Shown here: positions 57,798 through 64,000 of the stretch, one piece after another | How the letters are laid out: every line of letters starts with the position of its first letter | How positions within the stretch are numbered: position 1 is the stretch's first letter | Source: Thiocystis violascens DSM 198 | Lineage (GTDB): Bacteria > Pseudomonadota > Gammaproteobacteria > Chromatiales > Chromatiaceae | Assembly: GCF_000227745.2 (NCBI RefSeq) | Contig: NC_018012.1 | Span: 1,459,478-1,523,477, forward strand | Direction: 5' to 3' | Length of the DNA stretch: 64,000 bases | Notes under the pieces: generated by a model | Told to the model about the DNA's origin: nothing | The model's database searches: none | The model's input: only the letters and a program-made list of their open reading frames with translations | Made by a program: the position numbers and the translations under genes

Positions 57798-58931
57798 ATG
57801 ATGATGCTCGACAATCACCTCAAGACGTTCGGCATCATCGCCGTGCTGGTCCTGTGCAGTCTGGCGCCGGGCGTCCCGGCTGAGACGGACACCGACCCGG
57901 TCGCCACGCATTTCGAACGCGGCCAGGCGTATTTGACCAGGGGTGAGTATGCACGCGCAGTGCTCGAATTCGAGCAGGTGCTGCGTTTCGACAACCTGCC
58001 GCCCGATCTGCATCAGCAGGCTGAGATTTACGCCGATGCGGCACGCGGCTATGCGTCGGGCACCCCCCTGTCCGCGTTCGGCTACGCGGAAACCGGTGGC
58101 GGCTACTATCGCGAGAACGTCACCCGTTCCACCCGCGCCGCAGGCAACGACCCGACCCGCGACGCCTTCTGGAAGATCCGCGCTGGCGGCGGATTGAGCT
58201 ATATCGCCGCCGACGACCTCTCGCTCGACGGCACCCTGGATTATCGGTTCAGATACTACGACGACTCCGGGCGTCGGGACGACTCCGATCTGCGCTGGAA
58301 TGTCACAGTGAACCAGTCGCTCCCCAAGGGTAGCCAGGTGATCGGGGTGCGGGGCCGTGCGAGTTACCGGGGTCATCCGGGCTATCGGCAGGATTACGGT
58401 GTCTTCGTCAATCGCGCCTTCGACCTCAATGCGGACCATCGAATCCGCATCGAGGTCGAGCTGCGGACACGCGAGTACCCCACCGATCTGCGCGAACGCA
58501 GCCGTGATATCGGCGAACTGTGGCTCAGTTGGACGCACGCTCATCTGGATGGACGGGCCTCGCTGACGCTGACCGCAAACGCCGGACGTGAATGGGCGAC
58601 CCACGACCGGCCCGACGGCGACAACACCTTCTACGGCATCGAGTTCGACTGGGGCATGGACCTGAGCGACCATGTCGGAGTTTTTCTCTTCGGACTCTGG
58701 CAGCACGACGCCTACGATGACGATCGCTTTATTCTCGATGAAGACGAGATCCCGGTCGGATCCTTCACGCGCAGCGATGACATCTATGAGTTAGGCGGTG
58801 GTTTGACCTACGCCTTTGCCCCCGGCTGGTCGTTGCGCCCGGAGATTTTGTATCTTCGCGACGAAAGTAACAGCCTCTGGGGGAATTACAGCTCCACCGA
58901 GGTTTGGGTCATGGTGCGGAAAGCTTTTTAA
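57798..58931 (+). CDS. TPR-plus-outer-membrane-barrel protein
   Basis: A 377-residue secreted protein (signal peptide, cleavage near GVPAE). Residues ~35-75 form a TPR pair (HFERGQAYLTRGEYARAVLEFEQVLRF). The remainder is ~14 amphipathic strands ending EVWVMVRKAF, like surface-lipoprotein-assembly-modifier (DUF560/Slam) proteins, although smaller. It lies 27 bases after arcA in the same direction, so it could be part of the arginine locus. Alternatively it could export or assemble a surface protein; nothing here tells which. Confidence 0.7.
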   Translation: MMMLDNHLKTFGIIAVLVLCSLAPGVPAETDTDPVATHFERGQAYLTRGEYARAVLEFEQVLRFDNLPPDLHQQAEIYADAARGYASGTPLSAFGYAETGGGYYRENVTRSTRAAGNDPTRDAFWKIRAGGGLSYIAADDLSLDGTLDYRFRYYDDSGRRDDSDLRWNVTVNQSLPKGSQVIGVRGRASYRGHPGYRQDYGVFVNRAFDLNADHRIRIEVELRTREYPTDLRERSRDIGELWLSWTHAHLDGRASLTLTANAGREWATHDRPDGDNTFYGIEFDWGMDLSDHVGVFLFGLWQHDAYDDDRFILDEDEIPVGSFTRSDDIYELGGGLTYAFAPGWSLRPEILYLRDESNSLWGNYSSTEVWVMVRKAF

Positions 58932-58966
58932 GGCGATTTCCGGAAAAGCTCATATCCAGATCGCAT

Positions 58967-58999
58967 CCGTTCGTCCTGAGCTTGTCGAAGAATGAACGG
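58967..58999. repeat. Widespread TCCTGAGCTTGTCGAAG palindrome
   Basis: CCGTTCGTCCTGAGCTTGTC (58967-58986) followed by GAAGAATGAACGG forms an imperfect inverted repeat. This sequence is found interspersed in many bacterial genomes. It lies between the barrel gene and the next repeat unit. Confidence 0.75.
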
Positions 59000-59029
59000 A
59001 AAATCGGTAAGGTCTTCTCCAGAAATCAC

Positions 59030-59116
59030 CTAAACCGCGCATCTATAGAGGGCAGATTGATGCACCAAAAGGTTGGGCTCACTCGAAAATTCAGCATCTC
59101 GCGCTGAATGCGGTTT
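59030..59116. repeat. 87-bp inverted-repeat element, copy 4 (single unit)
   Basis: Begins CTAAACCGCGC and ends ATGCGGTTT. The internal piece CTCACTCGAAAATTCAGCAT matches the second unit of copy 2. Ends have diverged (ATGCGG instead of GCGCGG). Confidence 0.7.
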
Positions 59117-59137
59117 CATCGTCAGGAACTGGAATAC

Positions 59138-60745
<1,608 letters not shown>

Positions 60746-60776
60746 TACACGAATGTTCAGGGAGCCTGATTTTGGT

Positions 60777-62342
60777 CTATTTGCGCTTGTTCGCGGCGTC
60801 ACGATGTTTTCCTGGCATCGAGTTCGACGTCATGGATGCCGACTTGCCAGGCCCGGATGTCTCGGCCAGCTCCTGATGGAGAATGCGCCGCAACTCCGCG
60901 ATGGCGAGCGGATTGGCGAATCCGCCATGGCCGGCGGGCACGACGACTTCCGACTTGGCCGCCGCCAGGTGGGCGCTGGAATAGGCTACCACGCCGTCCG
61001 AGCTGGCCAGGAGGCTGCCGCGCCGACGCCCCCGATCGCCGAGAATCGAATGGGTCGGAACGGTTGGCTGGGTGCGATCCAGCGCGCGCAGAAATGACGA
61101 GTTCGGCGACAGGCCATGGATGCTGGTCGGCGGACGCCCTTCCGCGATTTCCGGGATCAGCAGGGCGTAATGCATCAGCGTTCCCAGCAGCCAATCCGGC
61201 AGGCGGATCAAGCGAACGCCCCAGGCGCCGAGACTATTGGCCGCGAGTCGGCTACCCCGATGCGGCGTGAACATAAAGATGGCCCGGCTGACATCCGGTC
61301 GCGGTTCGAAGATCAGCGAACGGCGGACGAGACTGGTCTCAGGCAGGGACGCAATCCCCGACCTGACGGTCTCCGCCTCCCGCTCGGACATCCGGGAGAC
61401 CTGCGCGCGGGAAAGGATACCGCCCATGCTGTGACCGACCAGGATCATGGGCTTGTGGTGGCCGTGGTTGTGCGCGACAGCGTCCAGCGCATCCCGGAAT
61501 TGGAACGCGGAGAGCGGAACCGGCTGTCCGGTCGGGTAAAAGAAGAACCAAAATTGGAAATGACCGCGGATTCGCCCGTCCGCGAGTAGGGCCTTGACCA
61601 GCGGCGCCCACATGTGGGGCGTCGACATCAGACCATGCACCAGGACCACGGGGATCTTGTCTGGATCGAAAGGTTGCAGGAAAACGACGCGCGGCCGCCC
61701 GCTGAAACGGCCGGGACGGAGGAGTTTCAGTAGACCCGTGAAGGGACGCGGTCCGGTCGCCCGAGTGGCGTCGATGGGCGCCTCCAGATCCATCGCGGTG
61801 GCGAAATCGCCGTGGACCGTGCGCACCGACGAGACGCGCTCTGGGTCGACCAGGGCGACGTCGCAGCATTCCGTTGGGTTAGACTTCGGCAGGGCCAGCA
61901 GGGTCAGCGGCACGCGATAGCCCGCGCGCGGGGCATTGGCATCCGCGGGCGGAAGTACGCCGACCATCGGCAATCCAATGCCGACGCGATGCAGACCGGG
62001 GGTGGTCACGTGGCTGGTTGGAACGGGTACAAGGTCGCCGAAATCGGCTGGCGCATGAATGCCAGGCAGGGTCGCGCCGGCGGGACTCAGCGCCGACGTT
62101 GTCGCGTCTTCCAGAAGTTCGGGCAGATGGTCCGCCGTCAGACGACGCGACTCGGCCAACGCCCGCGCGCGGTCCGGCTCGCGACTGTCTGGCGCCGCGA
62201 GTGCCCGCAGCGATTCGTTGAGTTGCGTGCCGAGGGAGCGAGCCGAGAGTGTCGGGACGGACTGGCATCCGGCGAGAACAAGACAGGAAAACACCAACGG
62301 GATCAGCGATTGAGTGAAGCTTGATGTGGTCGGATTGAACAT
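60777..62342 (-). CDS. Lipoprotein alpha/beta hydrolase (lipase-like)
   Basis: A 521-residue protein from ATG 62342. The N-terminus is a lipoprotein signal (FSCLVLAGC, acylated Cys ~24). The hydrolase domain spans ~190-470: oxyanion loop VVLVHGLMSTPHMWAPL, nucleophile elbow LVGHSMGGILSRAQVSR, acidic residue in a later loop, and His in GHGGFANPLA. It is probably an outer-membrane-attached esterase or lipase. The first ~170 residues are unassigned. The frame continues upstream to 62411, but without a leader. It is convergent with the YfcC-type gene. Confidence 0.82.
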   Translation of the reverse strand: MFNPTTSSFTQSLIPLVFSCLVLAGCQSVPTLSARSLGTQLNESLRALAAPDSREPDRARALAESRRLTADHLPELLEDATTSALSPAGATLPGIHAPADFGDLVPVPTSHVTTPGLHRVGIGLPMVGVLPPADANAPRAGYRVPLTLLALPKSNPTECCDVALVDPERVSSVRTVHGDFATAMDLEAPIDATRATGPRPFTGLLKLLRPGRFSGRPRVVFLQPFDPDKIPVVLVHGLMSTPHMWAPLVKALLADGRIRGHFQFWFFFYPTGQPVPLSAFQFRDALDAVAHNHGHHKPMILVGHSMGGILSRAQVSRMSEREAETVRSGIASLPETSLVRRSLIFEPRPDVSRAIFMFTPHRGSRLAANSLGAWGVRLIRLPDWLLGTLMHYALLIPEIAEGRPPTSIHGLSPNSSFLRALDRTQPTVPTHSILGDRGRRRGSLLASSDGVVAYSSAHLAAAKSEVVVPAGHGGFANPLAIAELRRILHQELAETSGPGKSASMTSNSMPGKHRDAANKRK

Positions 62343-62538
62343 GCTGTCACCGAATCGAAACGGTTCGGATACTGGGGTTGGATTGTACGCATGGCAGGAT
62401 AGAATCATCATCCTGGATCAGCGTTGCGGCCAACACCAAACGTCCGATTCGATCCGCCGCGCGGATCGGGCAACGCCGACGCATGGCCATGCGACGCATT
62501 GAATCGAAACGCTTGAATCATAACCTGGAGGCGTCCTT

Positions 62539-63696
62539 GTGGAAGCATTGATCTCATCCTCGCGCGGCGACAGCCTGCGGCCGGCCTCCAGGGCTGGCGC
62601 ATCCTCGACCCTTGCCTTCGCGCTCCTCGCGCTGCTGACCGCCTGTCAGCCAACCGATGAGTCCCAGCCCATCCCCGAGCCCATCCGCCCGGTGCGGGTC
62701 GTGACGGCCGAGGAACTGCCGGGCGGCGAGACCGTGACCCTGACCGGCAACGTCCAGGCGCAGGATGACGTGGCCCTGGCCTTTCGGGTCGGCGGACAGT
62801 TGATCGAGCGCACCGTCAGCGTGGGCGACCGGGTCCGCGCGGGGCAGATCGTCGCCCGACTCGACGCGGTCAACGAGCGCAATGCCATCGACGCGGCGCG
62901 GGCGAATCTGGCCGCCGCCATGGCGCGTCTGGTCGAGGCGCGCAATACGGTCCAGCGGTACGAACCGCTGCTGCCACGGGGCTTCGTCGCCCGCGCCCAG
63001 TTCGACCGCGCCGTCGAGTCGCGCGATGCCGCCCAGGCGCAGGTGAGCGCGGCCGAGGCGCAGGTCAGCACGGCCGAGAACCAGCTTGGATTCACCACCT
63101 TGATCGCCGACGGACCGGGCATCGTCACCGCCCGCGGCGCGGAGCCGGGCGAGGTCGTCGCGGCCGGGCGCATGATCGTTCGGCTCGCCCGCGAGGGCGG
63201 TCGCGATGCGGTCTTCGACGTGCCGGCGCGGGTGATCGAGGCGGCTTCCGCCGAGGATGAGGTGAGCGTTGCACTGAGCACCGATCCCAAGGTCAGCACC
63301 ACCGGCCGGGTCCGCGAGGTCTCGCCCCAGGCGGACCCGGTGACCCGGACCTTCAAGGTTCGGGTTGGTCTCGCCAGTCCGCCCGAGGCGATGCGGCTCG
63401 GCTCCACCGTGACCGGCAGCATCCAGCTCGGCGGGGTCGCGGGGATCAGCCTCCCGACCTCGGCGCTCACCGCGTCCCAGGGCGCGCCGGCGGTCTGGAC
63501 CCTGGATCCCGAGTCGCGCACCGTAGCTTTGCGCAATGTCGACGTGGCCAGCTATGAGCTCGATCGGGTGTTGATCTCCCAGGGTCTGGAGCCCGGCGAA
63601 CTGGTGGTCACAGCGGGGGTTCAGACCCTGCGCCCCGGCCAACAGGTCCGTCTGCTCGGGGAGCCGACCCCAGACCTGACTGGAGTTCGGCCATGA
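62539..63696 (+). CDS. RND efflux periplasmic adaptor (membrane-fusion) lipoprotein
   Basis: A 385-residue protein starting at GTG 62539 (GGAGG nine bases upstream). Lipobox LLALLTAC at ~28-35. Two lipoyl half-motifs (LAFRVGGQLIERTVSVGDRVRAGQIVARLD, later GIVTARGAEPGEVVAAGRMIVRLA) surround an alpha hairpin (~90-160), then beta-barrel and membrane-proximal domains. It links an RND pump to an outer-membrane channel. Its stop overlaps the pump start (ATGA). The TolC-like partner and regulator are not in the window. Confidence 0.95.
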   Translation: MEALISSSRGDSLRPASRAGASSTLAFALLALLTACQPTDESQPIPEPIRPVRVVTAEELPGGETVTLTGNVQAQDDVALAFRVGGQLIERTVSVGDRVRAGQIVARLDAVNERNAIDAARANLAAAMARLVEARNTVQRYEPLLPRGFVARAQFDRAVESRDAAQAQVSAAEAQVSTAENQLGFTTLIADGPGIVTARGAEPGEVVAAGRMIVRLAREGGRDAVFDVPARVIEAASAEDEVSVALSTDPKVSTTGRVREVSPQADPVTRTFKVRVGLASPPEAMRLGSTVTGSIQLGGVAGISLPTSALTASQGAPAVWTLDPESRTVALRNVDVASYELDRVLISQGLEPGELVVTAGVQTLRPGQQVRLLGEPTPDLTGVRP

Positions 63697-64000
63697 GCGG
63701 TTTCAATCTCTCCGACTGGGCCATCCGCAACCGCTCGGTCACCATCTTCATCATGCTCGCGGTACTGGCCGCCGGGGTGAGTTCCTTTTACAAGCTCGGC
63801 CGCGCGGAGGATCCGCCGTTCACCTTCCGCACCATGGTGGTCAAGGCGATCTGGCCCGGCGCCACCCTTGACGAAACCATCGCCCAGGTCACCGAGCGTC
63901 TCGAACGCACCCTGCAGGAGGTTCCGAATCTCGACAACCTGCGCAGTTTCACCCGCGCCGGCACCGCCACCATTTTCGTCGACCTGGTGGGGAGCACGCA
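63693..64000 (+). CDS. RND efflux pump permease (partial, N-terminal)
   Basis: Only ~102 residues are seen before the window ends. It starts MSGFNLSDWAIRNRSVTIFIMLAVLAAGVSSFYKLGRAEDPPFTFRTMVV, the N-terminal helix and first pore segment of an AcrB/HAE1-type RND transporter (the FTFRTMVVKAIWPGAT block is usual). It is translationally coupled to the adaptor gene. Substrate cannot be deduced from this part. Confidence 0.93.
   Translation, partial: MSGFNLSDWAIRNRSVTIFIMLAVLAAGVSSFYKLGRAEDPPFTFRTMVVKAIWPGATLDETIAQVTERLERTLQEVPNLDNLRSFTRAGTATIFVDLVGST

Overview
The window is GC-rich and reads as a chromosomal segment of a gammaproteobacterium. Gene content (proton-translocating transhydrogenase, Mrp-like antiporter, arginine deiminase, OMPLA, DsrE remnant, many c-di-GMP and outer-membrane proteins) suggests a purple sulfur bacterium of the Chromatiaceae. 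That placement is inference; no 16S or photosynthesis gene is present to prove it.

Layout. 1-4362: a proline/glycine-rich protein diverges from a ferric-iron ABC transporter (fbpA-fbpB-fbpC), with Fur-box-like sequence between them. fbpA has an apparent 1-nt lesion in its signal peptide, and fbpC is cut short by a 3.9-kb transposon (4358-8290: resolvase, DDE transposase, AAA ATPase, 166-bp inverted ends). 8291-14815: tail-tip module of a cryptic prophage, whose left side is lost at the transposon and whose right side abuts a four-gene tRNA cluster (Pro-Arg-His-Lys, minus strand) with its own strong promoter and terminator. 15571-21360: PerM-family transporter, coiled-coil protein, pntAA-pntAB-pntB, and ppsR, the last preceded by 20 exact copies of a heptamer. 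21773-26847: photolyase, a broken PAS/EAL gene, uppP, a YcgN-type protein, and a secreted protein. 27225-35431: CPA1 antiporter, pstS, DUF1576-type membrane protein, patatin, GntP permease, pldA. 35631-39985: a compact, translationally coupled Mrp-like operon (E-F-G-[D/B fusion]-C-D). 40081-49821: CadC-like regulator, HDOD protein, a GGDEF-EAL gene split by an IS5-family element, a second nearly identical inverted copy of that IS, DsrE/IS91 debris and a CDF-type transporter. 49936-54238: alkylsulfatase with an unusual N-terminal extension, between two outer-membrane barrel proteins. 54842-60745: arginine catabolism/transport (APC antiporter, arginine deiminase, TPR-barrel protein, YfcC-type transporter), interspersed with an 87-bp inverted-repeat element family. 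60777-64000: lipoprotein lipase and the start of an RND efflux operon.

Main themes. The region has been heavily remodelled by mobile DNA: a transposon joining unrelated flanks, an IS pair, IS91 debris, a prophage remnant and several small repeat families, two of which touch or supply stop or start regions of genes. Four loci look disrupted (fbpA leader, fbpC C-terminus, PAS/EAL gene, GGDEF-EAL gene). The most unusual structures are a prophage tail-hub protein with about 15 Arg-His repeats of 14-16 residues, the 87-bp element family clustered at the arginine locus, and the heptamer array abutting the ppsR start codon.
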